Source of the DNA: Rhodococcus marinonascens NBRC 14363
Lineage (GTDB): Bacteria; Actinomycetota; Actinomycetes; Mycobacteriales; Mycobacteriaceae
Direction: 5' to 3'
Assembly: GCF_001894885.1 (NCBI RefSeq)
Contig: NZ_BCXB01000011.1
Coordinates: 62,001 to 126,000, forward strand
Length of the DNA stretch: 64,000 nt
A program made the position numbers and the translations under genes. Positions within the stretch are counted from its first letter, which is position 1. Every line of letters starts with the position of its first letter. The notes under the pieces were generated by a model. It was not told the origin of the DNA. It was given only the letters and a program-made list of their open reading frames with translations, and ran no database searches. Of the stretch, positions 34,255-47,257 are shown one piece after another.

Positions 34255-35568
34255 TTATCGACCACCGAGCCGAGCCGGGAGTCGGGTTTCGCCGTCGCGC
34301 GCGGTGATCCGTCCGCGGAGGATCGTCGTGGTCACGCGGGCCGGAAGCCTCATCGCCTCGTACGGCGTGTTGTGCGAGACACTGGCGAGATCGGGCCCGT
34401 GAACGGTCCATTCGGCGTCCGGGTCGACGAGTACCAGATTCGCGGGCTCACCGACCTCGAGTGAGCGTCCCTGGTCGTCGAGTCCGACGATCTCGGCTGG
34501 GCGCTCGCTCATCACCCGAGCCACCCCGCGCCAGTCGAGCAGGCCCGTACGGACCATGGTCGTCGCGACGATCGACAGCGCGGTCTCGAGCCCAAGCATT
34601 CCGGGGCGCGCCGCCGCGAATTCGCAGCACTTGTCCTGCTCGGCGTGAGGCGCATGATCGGTGGCGACACAGTCGATGGTGCCGTCGGCGAGTCCGGCCC
34701 GGAGCGCCGCGACGTCGCTCGCTTCCCGCAGCGGCGGGTTCACCTTGTTGACCGCGTCGTACGTCTCGAGCCGGGAGTCATCGAGCAGCAGGTGATGCGG
34801 GGTAACCTCTGCCGTAATCGCAATACCCTGCCCGCGCGCCCATTTCATCAGTTCGACAGTGCCCGCGGTGGATGCGTGGCAGATGTGTACCCGCGCGCCG
34901 GCATCGCGGGCGAGCAGTGCGTCGCGCGCGACGATCGACTCCTCGGCGGCACGCGGCCAACCCGCGAGTCCGAGTCTGGACGCGGTGGGACCCTCGTGCG
35001 CGACGGCGCCGACGGTCAGTCGCGGCTCCTCCGCATGCTGCGCGATGAGCACGCCGAGTGAACTCGAGTACTCGAGAGCGCGGCGCATGATCAGGGGGTC
35101 GTCGACGCAGTGGCCGTCGTCCGAGAACATCCGGACCCCTCCGATGCCCGACGCCATCGTGGCCATCTCGGCGAGTTGCCTACCCTCGAGGCCCACCGTG
35201 ACGGCGCCGACCGGGTGGACATCCACGAGGCCGACCTCCTGGCCGCGCCGCCAGACGTGATCGGTGACGACCACCGAGTCCGCGACGGGACTGGTGTTGG
35301 CCATCGCGAACACCGCGGTGTATCCGCCGAGGGCGGCGGCCGCCGACCCGGAATCGATGGTCTCGGTGTCCTCGCGGCCCGGTTCACGCAGATGGGTGTG
35401 CAGATCGACGAAACCGGGGAGCAGGATCTGCCCGGTCGCGTCGATCAACTCCACGTCCGAGTCATGACCCGTGCCCACATCCGCGCCGATCGCGACAATG
35501 ACACCGTCCGCTAGGAGAACGTCGGTGGGTTCACCCTCGCCGTACAGCAGCACGTTCTTGATGAGCAC
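34255..35568 (-). CDS. pyrC: Dihydroorotase
   Basis: The enzyme cyclises carbamoyl aspartate to dihydroorotate. The class I metal site is complete: [10 protein letters not shown] early, then CHASTAGT, and [10 protein letters not shown] with the catalytic Asp. The GTG at 35568 is preceded by AGGAGAG and gives 437 residues; an ATG at 35583 lacks a ribosome site. It lies 46 bases after pyrB. Confidence 0.96.
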   Translation of the reverse strand: MLIKNVLLYGEGEPTDVLLADGVIVAIGADVGTGHDSDVELIDATGQILLPGFVDLHTHLREPGREDTETIDSGSAAAALGGYTAVFAMANTSPVADSVVVTDHVWRRGQEVGLVDVHPVGAVTVGLEGRQLAEMATMASGIGGVRMFSDDGHCVDDPLIMRRALEYSSSLGVLIAQHAEEPRLTVGAVAHEGPTASRLGLAGWPRAAEESIVARDALLARDAGARVHICHASTAGTVELMKWARGQGIAITAEVTPHHLLLDDSRLETYDAVNKVNPPLREASDVAALRAGLADGTIDCVATDHAPHAEQDKCCEFAAARPGMLGLETALSIVATTMVRTGLLDWRGVARVMSERPAEIVGLDDQGRSLEVGEPANLVLVDPDAEWTVHGPDLASVSHNTPYEAMRLPARVTTTILRGRITARDGETRLPARLGGR

Positions 35569-35614
35569 TGTCTCTCCTCTCACTGCACTGTCACCCGTCT
35601 CACTGCCCAGCCAC

Positions 35615-37232
<1,618 letters not shown>

Positions 37233-37298
37233 TGCCTGACGCGGACAGCGTATCAGCGCGTTGACTGCGCCAGGCCCGGGCCCTGACCTGCGGACCCA

Positions 37299-37332
37299 CC
37301 CGTCTCATACACCTCTCGGCGAACGAGACGGG
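37299..37332 (-). terminator. Eight-base hairpin between nusB and pyrR
   Basis: The arms CCCGTCTC (37299-37306) and GAGACGGG (37325-37332) are perfect complements with an 18-base loop. It begins 20 bases past the nusB stop. It may end the efp-nusB transcript or act in the pyrR leader; no T run follows, so a terminator is only a guess. Confidence 0.3.
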
Positions 37333-37351
37333 CACGCAGCGGGACACGAAC

Positions 37352-37912
37352 TTACGAGCGGACGTCGTTCGAGTCCCCAGTGGCGGCGTCGGTGTGCCGC
37401 GCCGTGTCGACATCGGCCGGCCGCAACGTCGCGGCCGCATCGGCGCGCCGCGAGGTCGCGGCTGCAGCCGAGCGAACCTGCGGGGCGACCAACACGACCT
37501 GGCCGAGGATGCCGTTGACGAATCCGGGCGACTCGTCGGTGGAGAGTTGTTTGGCCAACTCCACCGCCTCGTCCACGGCCACGACCGGAGGCACGTCGGT
37601 GGCGTGGAACAGTTCCCACACCGCGATGCGCAGGATGGCGCGGTCGACGGCAGGCAACCGCCCGAGAGTCCAGTCCTGCAAGTGGGAGGAGATCACCTCG
37701 TCGAGGCGATTCAGGTTCTCGGCGACCCCGGTCACCAGTGTGATCGTGTACGAGGCAACCGGTGCCACGGAATCGTCCTTGCCGGACAGTTCTGCGCGGT
37801 CGGTCGCGAGATCGACCGGATCGAGATCTCGCGCCTCTGCCTCGAAGAGAAAGTCGACGGCGCGCTTGCGGGCCTTGTGGCGGGCGCCGAGCTTCTTATG
37901 CGTACCGGCCAC
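37352..37912 (-). CDS. nusB: Transcription antitermination protein NusB
   Basis: NusB binds boxA RNA with S10 and keeps rRNA transcription processive. The helical core ([54 protein letters not shown]) is complete by about residue 148. A further 38-residue Ala/Arg/Asp-rich tail follows. The GTG start immediately follows the efp TGA, so the two are coupled. Its stop lies 163 bases before pyrR, a junction absent from M. tuberculosis. Confidence 0.93.
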   Translation of the reverse strand: MAGTHKKLGARHKARKRAVDFLFEAEARDLDPVDLATDRAELSGKDDSVAPVASYTITLVTGVAENLNRLDEVISSHLQDWTLGRLPAVDRAILRIAVWELFHATDVPPVVAVDEAVELAKQLSTDESPGFVNGILGQVVLVAPQVRSAAAATSRRADAAATLRPADVDTARHTDAATGDSNDVRS

Positions 37913-38476
37913 TCAGGAATTCACACGCCCGAGGTAGTTGCCGTCTCGGGAGTCGACCTTGAGCTTGTCACCGGTGTTGATGAACAACGGAACGTTGATC
38001 TCGGCACCGGTCTCGAGGGTGGCAGGCTTGGTGCCACCGGTGGAGCGGTCGCCCTGGAGACCGGGGTCGGTGTGCTTGACCACCAATTCGACGGTGACGG
38101 GCAGTTCCACGAACAGCGGAACATCCTCGTGGGTCGCGACCTGCACGGCCATGTTCTCGAGCATGAAACGGGCGCCGCCGCCGACGGTGGCCTCACTGAT
38201 CGAGATCTGGTCGTACGTGTCGCCGTCCATGAAGATGTAGTCGGCACCGTCGTGATACAGGTAAGTCATGCCGCGTCGGTCGACGGTGGCGGTCTCCACC
38301 TTGACGCCGGCGTTGAACGTCTTGTCGACAACCTTGCCTGAGAGCACGTTCTTCAACTTGGTGCGCACGAAAGCAGGCCCCTTGCCGGGCTTCACGTGCT
38401 GGAACTCGGTAATTGTCCACAGCTGGGCATCGATCTTCAGGACCAGGCCGTTCTTGAAATCACTAGTTGAAGCCAC
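37913..38476 (-). CDS. efp: Translation elongation factor P
   Basis: EF-P relieves ribosomes stalled on polyproline. All three beta-barrel domains are present in 187 residues. The tip loop reads KPGKGPAF, the Pro-Gly-Lys-Gly-Pro form that in actinobacteria works without Lys modification. The usual C-terminal domain ([19 protein letters not shown]) closes the protein. It lies 33 bases after pepQ. Confidence 0.96.
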   Translation of the reverse strand: MASTSDFKNGLVLKIDAQLWTITEFQHVKPGKGPAFVRTKLKNVLSGKVVDKTFNAGVKVETATVDRRGMTYLYHDGADYIFMDGDTYDQISISEATVGGGARFMLENMAVQVATHEDVPLFVELPVTVELVVKHTDPGLQGDRSTGGTKPATLETGAEINVPLFINTGDKLKVDSRDGNYLGRVNS

Positions 38477-38509
38477 TTGCTTCGCGTCTCCTCGATAAGG
38501 TCGAACCGT

Positions 38510-39607
38510 CTACACGACGGTCAGGTCTTTGGTGGTGAGTGTGAGCAGTTCCGGTCCCCGCTCACGAACCACGAGCGTGTCCTCGATCCGCACGCCTCCG
38601 CGCCCGGAGATGTACACACCCGGCTCGACGGTCACCGCCGCACCGTCGAGAAGTGTACCGGTGCCCTGCTTGCCGATTCCCGGAGCTTCGTGGATCTCCA
38701 GGCCGACGCCGTGTCCGAGCCCGTGCAGGAACAGTTCGCCGTAGCCCGCATCCTCGATCACGCGGCGGGCGGCCCCGTCCACCGCGGACACCTCCGCTCC
38801 TGGGCGCAGGGCGTCTCGTCCTGCCTTCTGCGACCGCTCGACCAGCGCGTAGACGTCACGTTGCCAGTCCGCGGCACGCTCGAGGACGTATGTCCGCGTC
38901 ATGTCCGAGTGGTAGCCACCGACCTCCGCCCCGAAATCGAGTTTGACGAAGTCGCCGCCGCGTAGCACCGTCCCGGTGGGGCGATGGTGCGGGATCGCCG
39001 AGTTGGCTCCGGTAGCGACGATAGTTTCGAACGAGATGCCGTCCGCACCATGATCGAGCATCAACGCCTCGAGTTCGCGGCCCACCTCCCTCTCGGTTCG
39101 CCCCGGGCGGAGACCGCCCCTCGCGATCAGCTCGGCGAGCGCGGAATCGGCCGCCGCGCAAGCCGCACGCAGTAACCCGACCTCGTGCTCGTCCTTGACC
39201 ATGCGCAACTCCTCGACGAGTCCGGGAACCGGATCGAGGCGCGCGTCCGGCGCGAGCAGCGACCAGGCCGCGAACTCGTCCACAGTGACGACGTGACTCT
39301 CGAGCGCCACCGCCGACGCAGTTGGCAACGATTTGATCAGAGTTGCGGCGCTGGCCCGGGCGATCTCGGCCCGCAGATCGGGAACCTGTTCACCGACCTG
39401 GGTGAGATAGCGCCCGTCGGTACAAATGACGGTGCGCTCCTCACCGCCCTCGTCGTCGGTCGCATCGACCAGCAGTGCGGCGTTGGAGCCGGTGAAGCCG
39501 GTGAGATACCGGATGTTCGTCAGATTCGTCACGAGAAGCGCGTCGAGATCTCGGGAGGCCAGGGCCGCGCGTAGGGCCGCGCGCCGAGAACCATGATCAG
39601 CAGGCAT
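38510..39607 (-). CDS. pepQ: Xaa-Pro aminopeptidase/prolidase family M24 peptidase
   Basis: M24 peptidases cut after or before proline using two metal ions. The N-terminal creatinase-like domain spans to about residue 130. The metal ligands are readable in the pita-bread fold: LDFGAEVGGYHSDMTRT (two Asp), GLGHGVGLEIHE (His) and VTVEPGVYI plus VRIEDTLVV (two Glu). The ATG at 39607 gives 365 residues. It starts the pepQ-efp-nusB run, divergent from the membrane-protein gene at 39742. Confidence 0.93.
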   Translation of the reverse strand: MPADHGSRRAALRAALASRDLDALLVTNLTNIRYLTGFTGSNAALLVDATDDEGGEERTVICTDGRYLTQVGEQVPDLRAEIARASAATLIKSLPTASAVALESHVVTVDEFAAWSLLAPDARLDPVPGLVEELRMVKDEHEVGLLRAACAAADSALAELIARGGLRPGRTEREVGRELEALMLDHGADGISFETIVATGANSAIPHHRPTGTVLRGGDFVKLDFGAEVGGYHSDMTRTYVLERAADWQRDVYALVERSQKAGRDALRPGAEVSAVDGAARRVIEDAGYGELFLHGLGHGVGLEIHEAPGIGKQGTGTLLDGAAVTVEPGVYISGRGGVRIEDTLVVRERGPELLTLTTKDLTVV

Positions 39608-39685
39608 GCAGTCAAACCTACCGGCAAAGTTCTCGCCAGGACGGTCCGCTCCGCGCCGTCGATTGCCGGCGAGAACAGGTTTCAG

Positions 39686-39699
39686 CCACACCGGTGTGG
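39686..39699. promoter_or_regulatory. Perfect 14-base palindrome in a divergent intergenic region
   Basis: CCACACCGGTGTGG is its own reverse complement, at 39686-39699, midway in the 134 bases between divergent pepQ and the membrane-protein gene. A further CCACAC lies eight bases on, at 39706. This is typical of a dimeric regulator site, but no regulator is near, so it is a candidate only. Confidence 0.4.
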
Positions 39700-39741
39700 G
39701 TGAGACCACACGGCCGAAACGGGGCTGGTTACGCTGTGCCC

Positions 39742-40473
39742 ATGAATGCGTGGGTGGTACGCGGCCTCGGGATGGCCCTGATACATGTTTTCGTTCGTGT
39801 GATCCTCGGCGTTTCGATCGCGCAATGGCCCCTTCAGGGCTCCTCTCTGCGATGGTTCGCATTGGTGACAGTCGTGGTTGCGGTGCTGGTCTGGGCCTGG
39901 ATGGACGGCGTCCGGGACCGCCGGACCAACCCGGACCCCGCCGACGGCGCCGATCTCACCATGTTGTGGCTGAAGGCCGCACTGCTCGGGGGAATCGTCG
40001 CCGGTCTCGGGAGCTGGCTGGCCGACCTGGTGCCGCCCGTCAACGTCACCCAGAACTCGTTCTTCTTCGAGCTCACGTCCGGGGCCGCGTTCACGGTGCT
40101 GCTGATCTTCGTCCCGGCCATGCTCGCAGTCTTTCTCGGCCGTTTCTTCGTCGGCCGGGAGTCCCCGAAACCCCTCGGCAAACGCAATTCGACACAGCCG
40201 GTGCCAGCCGGTGCCGCGGAAGCCGCAGCAGGGGGAACCGCTGATCAGGTTTACGCGCAGTCCGCGAACACGGAATACGCCGGCTCCGACGACGAAACCA
40301 CAGTGTTCGACGCGGTGCACAGCTACCGCGAGGACACGTCCGATCTCGATTCGCCAGAAGGCGCAAACAACGATTACGCCGACCACGATTACGCGGAGGG
40401 CGATGACGCCGCCCGGCAGGATCCGGCCGACCCGGGCGAGCGCCCCACGGACGGACTGCCCCGAAAGGAGTAG
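39742..40473 (+). CDS. Conserved four-helix membrane protein (Rv2536-type)
   Basis: The 243-residue product starts from ATG at 39742. It has four hydrophobic segments, about residues 6-28, 34-54, 74-93 and 107-134, then a cytoplasmic-type acidic tail of about 100 residues with repeated YA, DY and DD words. A gene of this kind sits between pepQ and the shikimate genes in M. tuberculosis (Rv2536), where it is annotated as a B-4DMT-type transporter. No substrate is known. It is convergent with aroB, 56 bases apart. Confidence 0.8.
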   Translation: MNAWVVRGLGMALIHVFVRVILGVSIAQWPLQGSSLRWFALVTVVVAVLVWAWMDGVRDRRTNPDPADGADLTMLWLKAALLGGIVAGLGSWLADLVPPVNVTQNSFFFELTSGAAFTVLLIFVPAMLAVFLGRFFVGRESPKPLGKRNSTQPVPAGAAEAAAGGTADQVYAQSANTEYAGSDDETTVFDAVHSYREDTSDLDSPEGANNDYADHDYAEGDDAARQDPADPGERPTDGLPRKE

Positions 40474-40529
40474 CCACCCGGCGGGGTTACACCGACAGAC
40501 GGCGCGGCGGTGTGATCTTGCAGGCTGGC

Positions 40530-42243
<1,714 letters not shown>

Positions 42244-42283
42244 CGGGTGTTTCACCCCCGCGGCTCGACGCTGGACGGCTCGG

Positions 42284-43471
42284 TCATCGAGCAAACCGGG
42301 CTGCAACGCCGGACGCGTAGTGTCCGAAGTTGGCGGCGGTCTCGGCGACCGAGTCACCCCCGAACTTCTCGAGGGCCGCCTGGGCGACGACCAGCGCGAC
42401 CATGGATTCGGCGACGACTCCTGCGGCGGGCACGGCACACACATCGGAACGCTGGTGAATCGCGACGGCTTCCTCACCGGTCGACATGTCAACGGTGGCC
42501 AGTGCCCGCGGAACTGTCGAGATGGGCTTCATCGCGGCACGCACACGCAGCGCTTCACCGTTGGTCATGCCGCCTTCCAGGCCACCTGCCCGGTTGGTCG
42601 ACCGCACGATCCCGTCCGGGCCCGGAAGCATCTCGTCGTGCGCCTGGCTGCCCCTGCGCCGCGCGGTCTCGAAACCGTCCCCGACTTCGACACCCTTCAT
42701 GGCCTGGATGCCCATCAGGGCGGAAGCGAGGCGGGCATCGAGTCGGTCCGCGCCGCTGATGAAGGATCCCAGGCCCACGGGAAGTCCATGGACGACGACC
42801 TCGACGACACCGCCGAGCGTGTCACCGTCGCGCTTCGCCGCTTCGATCTCGGCAATCATCGACTCCTCGGCGGCCTTGTCGAAGGCGCGCACTGGACTGG
42901 CGTCGATCGCCGATAGATCTGATGCAGCGGGTGCGGGGCCAATGTACGGATCGGAGGCACCGATGGAAATCACGTGGGAGACGACCTCGACACCGAATAC
43001 CTGGCGGAGGAAAGCGCGAGCGAACGTCGCGGCCGCAACACGAGCGGCGGTCTCCCTGGCACTCGCACGTTCGAGAACCGGGCGGGCGTCGTCGAAGCCG
43101 TACTTGAGCATGCCGGAGTAGTCGGCATGTCCGGGACGGGGACGGGTGAGAGGCGCGTTCCGGGTCTGATCAGCGAGCACATCGGCGTCGACCGGATCTG
43201 GGGACATCACGGTTTCCCACTTGGGCCACTCGGTGTTGCCCACCTCGACGGCGATCGGTCCACCGAGTGTCCGCCCGTGTCGTACGCCGCCGATGATGGT
43301 GACCTTGTCGGCCTCGAATTTCATCCGCGCTCCGCGTCCGTATCCGAGGCGCCGGCGCGCGAGTTGTGTCGAGAGGTCATCTGACGTCACTTCGACGCCG
43401 GCGACCATCCCCTCCAGCATCGCGACGAGGGCAGGACCATGGGATTCTCCGGCAGTTATCCAGCGCAGCAC
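42284..43471 (-). CDS. aroC: Chorismate synthase
   Basis: The enzyme makes chorismate from EPSP using reduced flavin. The start [15 protein letters not shown], the FMN-contacting [32 protein letters not shown], and [20 protein letters not shown] are conserved. Length is 395 residues. The GTG start has GGAAGG upstream. It begins the aroC-aroK-aroB run, 75 bases after the prepilin peptidase. Confidence 0.96.
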   Translation of the reverse strand: MLRWITAGESHGPALVAMLEGMVAGVEVTSDDLSTQLARRRLGYGRGARMKFEADKVTIIGGVRHGRTLGGPIAVEVGNTEWPKWETVMSPDPVDADVLADQTRNAPLTRPRPGHADYSGMLKYGFDDARPVLERASARETAARVAAATFARAFLRQVFGVEVVSHVISIGASDPYIGPAPAASDLSAIDASPVRAFDKAAEESMIAEIEAAKRDGDTLGGVVEVVVHGLPVGLGSFISGADRLDARLASALMGIQAMKGVEVGDGFETARRRGSQAHDEMLPGPDGIVRSTNRAGGLEGGMTNGEALRVRAAMKPISTVPRALATVDMSTGEEAVAIHQRSDVCAVPAAGVVAESMVALVVAQAALEKFGGDSVAETAANFGHYASGVAARFAR

Positions 43472-43546
43472 AATCGCTATCCTTCCACGTCGCCGTACCC
43501 GGCAGTGACGGTGGCCCTCCCAATCGGGCGCAACCCGAGCACGACC

Positions 43547-44158
43547 TCAGGTGATGTGTGCGGCGAGCAACGCGACCAGCGTCGCGGCGCACATTGCAGG
43601 TCCGTGCGGGAGTGCCGGCGGGGACCGCCGAGCGGCGAGGACGACGCAACCCGCCGCCCCTGTCAGCGCCGGCGCGAGAACCGCCGCACACAGCCAGGCC
43701 CCGCCTCCCGCCAGGCCCGCCGCCGCACCCACCCCGAGTGCGAGTTTCACGTCGCCCGCTCCGAGAGAACCGGGTACACCGAGATACAGCACGAGGTACG
43801 CGGCCGCGAGCAGAATTCCTCCGACAATCGCGGCCGTTGCTCCACCCGTCGCCGCACCGATTCCGACGATCACCAAGAAACCTGGAACCGTCAGCGCGTT
43901 CGGCAACCTCCGCGTGTACAGGTCGATAACGCCGAGACTCACGCACCACCACCAGAAAACGATCGCGCACAGTAGGCGCCACGGTTCGGGCTCGCCCATC
44001 TCGATCCACGCCGTGGCCGCAACCCCGACCACACAGATCGCCTCGCACCAGCCACGCCGGACGACGACGCGTTCGCCGACGAACAGGGTTGCCGTCCGAC
44101 GCGCGCACCAACCGGTACCAGCGCCGAGGACCGCACTCACCGAAATCAGCCACCACAT
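43547..44158 (-). CDS. Prepilin peptidase-like A24 membrane aspartic protease
   Basis: Type IV prepilin peptidases cut the leader from pilin-like proteins in the membrane. The 203-residue product has about six membrane helices. Both catalytic aspartate motifs are present: VIDLYTRRLPNALT and the LGAGDVKLALG (GxGD) motif. It lacks the N-terminal methylase domain of full-length PilD, as in actinobacterial short forms. Similar genes lie beside aroC in mycobacteria. The ATG at 44158 is chosen; a GTG further upstream is possible. No pilin genes are seen here. Confidence 0.82.
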   Translation of the reverse strand: MWWLISVSAVLGAGTGWCARRTATLFVGERVVVRRGWCEAICVVGVAATAWIEMGEPEPWRLLCAIVFWWWCVSLGVIDLYTRRLPNALTVPGFLVIVGIGAATGGATAAIVGGILLAAAYLVLYLGVPGSLGAGDVKLALGVGAAAGLAGGGAWLCAAVLAPALTGAAGCVVLAARRSPPALPHGPAMCAATLVALLAAHIT

Positions 44159-44249
44159 GACGAACAGCGTGCCCGGACCGCACACACCGCCTGCGGCGGT
44201 GACCAGCGCGGACGATCGGTCTGTGGACGGAGGCGCGGACTGTGGACAA

Positions 44250-45077
44250 CTAGCGCAGGGCGGCCGCCATCGCTGATCTCGGGGCCGGAAGGCCGGTAAA
44301 CTGTTCCACCTGCCCGAACGCCTGATGGAGGAGCATCTCCAGTCCACCGACGACCCTGCCGCCGGCGGCCTCGACCGCTCTCGCCAGCGGTGTCGGCCAG
44401 GGGTCGTAGATCGCGTCGAGCACGAACGGTGCCCGCCCCACCATCGCGGTGTGGTCGCTGATCGCGGCAGAGGGCACGGTACTCACGAGCACAGCGGCGC
44501 CGGCGCAGCGGGCGCCGAGTTCCGGGCTGTCGAATCCCAGCAACCGGACGTCGAGCCCCACCGACTTCGCACAGCTCACCGCACTTGCGGCCCGACCCGC
44601 GTCGCGCGCGACGATGGTCACGGACTTCACACCCAGGTCGGCCAGTGCTGCAAGTGCAGGCCGGGCCGTTCCGCCGGCGCCGACGACGACGGCCTCGGCC
44701 CCCGAGACGGTCCCGAGGCCGCCGGCAGTGAGTGCACCGCTGACGCCGTCCACGTCGGTGCAATCGGCACGCCACCCACCCTCGATGCGGACGAGCGTGT
44801 TCGCCGACCCGATCGCTACGGCCCGGGCGGTGCGCTCGGTCGCGAATCGCAGCGCCGCGATCTTTCCCGGCATCGTCACGGACAGACCGACCCATTCCGG
44901 CCCGAGCCCGGACACCAGGCCCGGGAGCTGGTCTGCGTCACATTCGATGCGGTCGTACGTCCACTCGGTCAGACCCAGCGCCCGATACGCCGCGAGGTGC
45001 AGTTGCGGCGAGCGCGAATGTCCGATCGGTCGGCCCAGCACCGCAGCCTTTCGTGCGTTCACCAACTCACCGGCCAC
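44250..45077 (-). CDS. aroE: Shikimate dehydrogenase
   Basis: The enzyme reduces 3-dehydroshikimate to shikimate with NADPH. GRPIGHSRSPQLHLAAY, SVTMPGK (catalytic Lys), GSANTLV and TDVDG (catalytic Asp) are present, with the NADP fold VVVGAGGTARPAL and YDPWPTPLA. The catalytic Asp is preceded by Cys (ADCTDVDG) where E. coli has Asn, a substitution known from actinobacteria. The GTG at 45077 overlaps the mltG end by 11 bases; GTG at 45059 is the alternative. It is 275 residues. Confidence 0.93.
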   Translation of the reverse strand: MAGELVNARKAAVLGRPIGHSRSPQLHLAAYRALGLTEWTYDRIECDADQLPGLVSGLGPEWVGLSVTMPGKIAALRFATERTARAVAIGSANTLVRIEGGWRADCTDVDGVSGALTAGGLGTVSGAEAVVVGAGGTARPALAALADLGVKSVTIVARDAGRAASAVSCAKSVGLDVRLLGFDSPELGARCAGAAVLVSTVPSAAISDHTAMVGRAPFVLDAIYDPWPTPLARAVEAAGGRVVGGLEMLLHQAFGQVEQFTGLPAPRSAMAAALR

Positions 45078-46722
45078 TGTTGAGAATCCCGTTGCGTATG
45101 GCCTGGTCGATGTTGGTCAGGTGCTCCTCATAGCTCTTCGTGAACAGCGTGGTGCCTTGCGCATCGATTGTTACGAAATAGATCCAGTCGCCTGGTTCCG
45201 GTGATTCGACGGCCTGCAGCGCGTCGAGACTCGGCGACGAGATCGGAGTCGCGGGCAGACCCGGGCTTGCATAGGTGTTCCAAGGCGTCACCCGAGCACG
45301 GTCGGCGTCCGTGGTGGCCAGTTCGGTGGTGTCGAGCGAGTAGTTGACCGTCGAGTCGAACTGCAGCGGTTGGTCCACCGCGAGCCTGTTCAGGATGACG
45401 CGAGCCACCTTCGAGAAGTCGGCCGGCAGCGCCTCGCGCTCCACCAGAGAAGCGGAGATCAGCATCTCGTAGGGGGTGATCCCGACCTGATTCCCCGCGG
45501 TGAGGATTCCGGTCTCTGCGTAGCTGGCGGAACTCCCGCTGACCAGCCGCTCGAGAATGGCGGTGGGGCTCGAGGTGGGGTCGAAGTCCCAACTTCCCGC
45601 TGCGATCAAACCTTCGAGCTGCCGATCCCGGTCCGGGACGCTTGCAACCGAGCCCTTCGCCCACTCCGGTACACCAAGTGCGGTCAGGTCTCCGGCACCG
45701 GCCGCGTTGAGATCGTCGTAGCTGATGCAATTCTGTTGCCCGCCGACGCCCAGGCAACTGGCCTCGGAAATGAGTGTGTAGATCCCCTTCTTCGTGGCTC
45801 CGGTCTGCACATCGGTGGCATCGTGGAGTTGCCTGCCCTCGGAGATGATCATCTTCCCGACCCGGGACATGGGATCGACCAGACCCCTCACCGCCTCAGC
45901 AGCGGGAATTTGGGTCGGGAGACTGTAGAAGCCGGGCTGCACCGTATTCATGGCTTCGTTCTGAACCGCGGCGTTGAAAAAGGCCGATCCGCTCGCCACG
46001 ACGTCCTGTGCGGTGAGCGCGGATCCGATCTGCTCCGCAGTGTCTCCCGGATGCACCTCCACGACCACTTCGGGACCACCCGGACCGGCGTAGTCCGCGG
46101 GAGCACCACCACCGAAGATCACCTGGCCGCCCACGATCACCAGTCCGCCGAGCACGATCAGCACAACAGCAACCGCCAGTACTCCGAACAGCTTGCCGCG
46201 GCGGGCACGGCGGCTTGCCTGTTTGCGCCGGCGGGCCTGAAGCTTGGCATGCGCGCGGGTCGGCGGAATCGCCGTGAGAATCTGGGTCTCGGCCTCGTCG
46301 AATGCGACGCCGGGAGTGTCGTACCTCGCGTCGCCATAGGCACCGCTCTCGTACGGATGCTCGCTGTACCCGCGCCCGCCGTAGCCGGGTTCGTTGTAAC
46401 CGGGTTCGTTGTAGCCGGGTTCGTTGTAGCCGGGTTGTTCGTAGCCGGGCTCGTTGTAGCCGGGTTGTTCGTAGCCGGGCTCGTCGTAGCCGCTGTCAAA
46501 CTGAGCGTTTCGAGGTTCGTACCCGTCGCCGTAGCCGTCGGCATCCGGATGGCCCCAGTCGTCGTACACCGAGGCATGTCCGCCGGTGGTGGCGACCTCC
46601 TCGGAGGGTGGTTGGTAATCGACCGGATCATCGCCCTCGTCGAGGTAACGGTGACGGCGGGGCTCGTGGGGCTCGTACCGGTGGTCGGGTCGCTCACCTG
46701 AAGGTCGCCGATGATTGCTCAC
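45067..46722 (-). CDS. mltG: Endolytic murein transglycosylase MltG with repeat-rich N-terminus
   Basis: MltG is a membrane-anchored lytic transglycosylase that cuts nascent peptidoglycan glycan strands. A cytoplasmic N-terminal part of about 175 residues is acidic and tyrosine-rich, including seven GYNEP-type pentapeptides at residues 80-114. A membrane helix follows at 178-200, then the extracellular LysM-like and YceG domains with the catalytic Glu428 in SLVEREAL. Total length is 551 residues. Its ATG overlaps the ruvX stop, and aroE follows with an overlap. Only the N-terminus varies from the family. Confidence 0.94.
   Translation of the reverse strand: MSNHRRPSGERPDHRYEPHEPRRHRYLDEGDDPVDYQPPSEEVATTGGHASVYDDWGHPDADGYGDGYEPRNAQFDSGYDEPGYEQPGYNEPGYEQPGYNEPGYNEPGYNEPGYGGRGYSEHPYESGAYGDARYDTPGVAFDEAETQILTAIPPTRAHAKLQARRRKQASRRARRGKLFGVLAVAVVLIVLGGLVIVGGQVIFGGGAPADYAGPGGPEVVVEVHPGDTAEQIGSALTAQDVVASGSAFFNAAVQNEAMNTVQPGFYSLPTQIPAAEAVRGLVDPMSRVGKMIISEGRQLHDATDVQTGATKKGIYTLISEASCLGVGGQQNCISYDDLNAAGAGDLTALGVPEWAKGSVASVPDRDRQLEGLIAAGSWDFDPTSSPTAILERLVSGSSASYAETGILTAGNQVGITPYEMLISASLVEREALPADFSKVARVILNRLAVDQPLQFDSTVNYSLDTTELATTDADRARVTPWNTYASPGLPATPISSPSLDALQAVESPEPGDWIYFVTIDAQGTTLFTKSYEEHLTNIDQAIRNGILNSGR
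46381..46485. repeat. 15-base tandem repeat, seven units, in mltG
   Basis: Units begin at 46381, 46396, 46411, 46426, 46441, 46456 and 46471. They come in two kinds: one encodes GYNEP and one GYEQP or GYDEP, and the two alternate at the right. The first three are the most alike, with one base difference in the second. It forms a Gly/Tyr/Pro-rich cytoplasmic stretch. Confidence 0.95.
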
Positions 46723-47255
46723 TGACCTGCCTCCGGTAGCTGCGCGTCTCTATTCGATTTCGCAGCATTCATTGAAGTGCTCCGCTCGTCCAACCATCCC
46801 TGCAAGATCGCCACCGCCGCCGCCTGGTCGATCACCGGCCGCTGACCTCTCGCACTGACACCGCTCTCTCTGAGCGCCCGCGCAGCAGTGACCGTCGTCA
46901 GACGCTCGTCGGCCATCCGCACGGGTATCGGATCCACTGTCCTGCGCAACCGCTTCGCGAACACGGTAGCGATCGAGGCCGCTTTCCCCCGCTCACCCCG
47001 AAGGGTCTGGGGCAGCCCGACGACAACCTCCACCGCCTCGTACTCTTCGACAATGTCGGCGATCCGCCGAATATCCGGCGGATCGCTCCCACGCTCCGTG
47101 GACCGAGGCACCGTCTCGACAGGCGTGGCGAGGATCCCGTCGGGGTCGCTGGAGGCGACCCCGATTCGGACGCTGCCTACATCGATGCCGATCCGTCGAC
47201 CGCGCCCAGGGTCGTCGTTTCCAGGTCGATCCGGACCCATTTCTGCGCGATCCAC
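46719..47255 (-). CDS. ruvX: Putative pre-16S rRNA nuclease YqgF/RuvX
   Basis: YqgF-family proteins have an RNase H-like fold and are linked to 16S rRNA 5'-end maturation. The product of 178 residues carries [43 protein letters not shown] and the C-terminal [19 protein letters not shown] at 47255 is two bases past the alaS stop; ATG at 47240 is possible and would remove five residues. Its stop overlaps mltG by four bases. The order alaS-ruvX-mltG-aroE is conserved. Confidence 0.93.
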   Translation of the reverse strand: MDRAEMGPDRPGNDDPGRGRRIGIDVGSVRIGVASSDPDGILATPVETVPRSTERGSDPPDIRRIADIVEEYEAVEVVVGLPQTLRGERGKAASIATVFAKRLRRTVDPIPVRMADERLTTVTAARALRESGVSARGQRPVIDQAAAVAILQGWLDERSTSMNAAKSNRDAQLPEAGQ

Positions 47256-47257
47256 CT

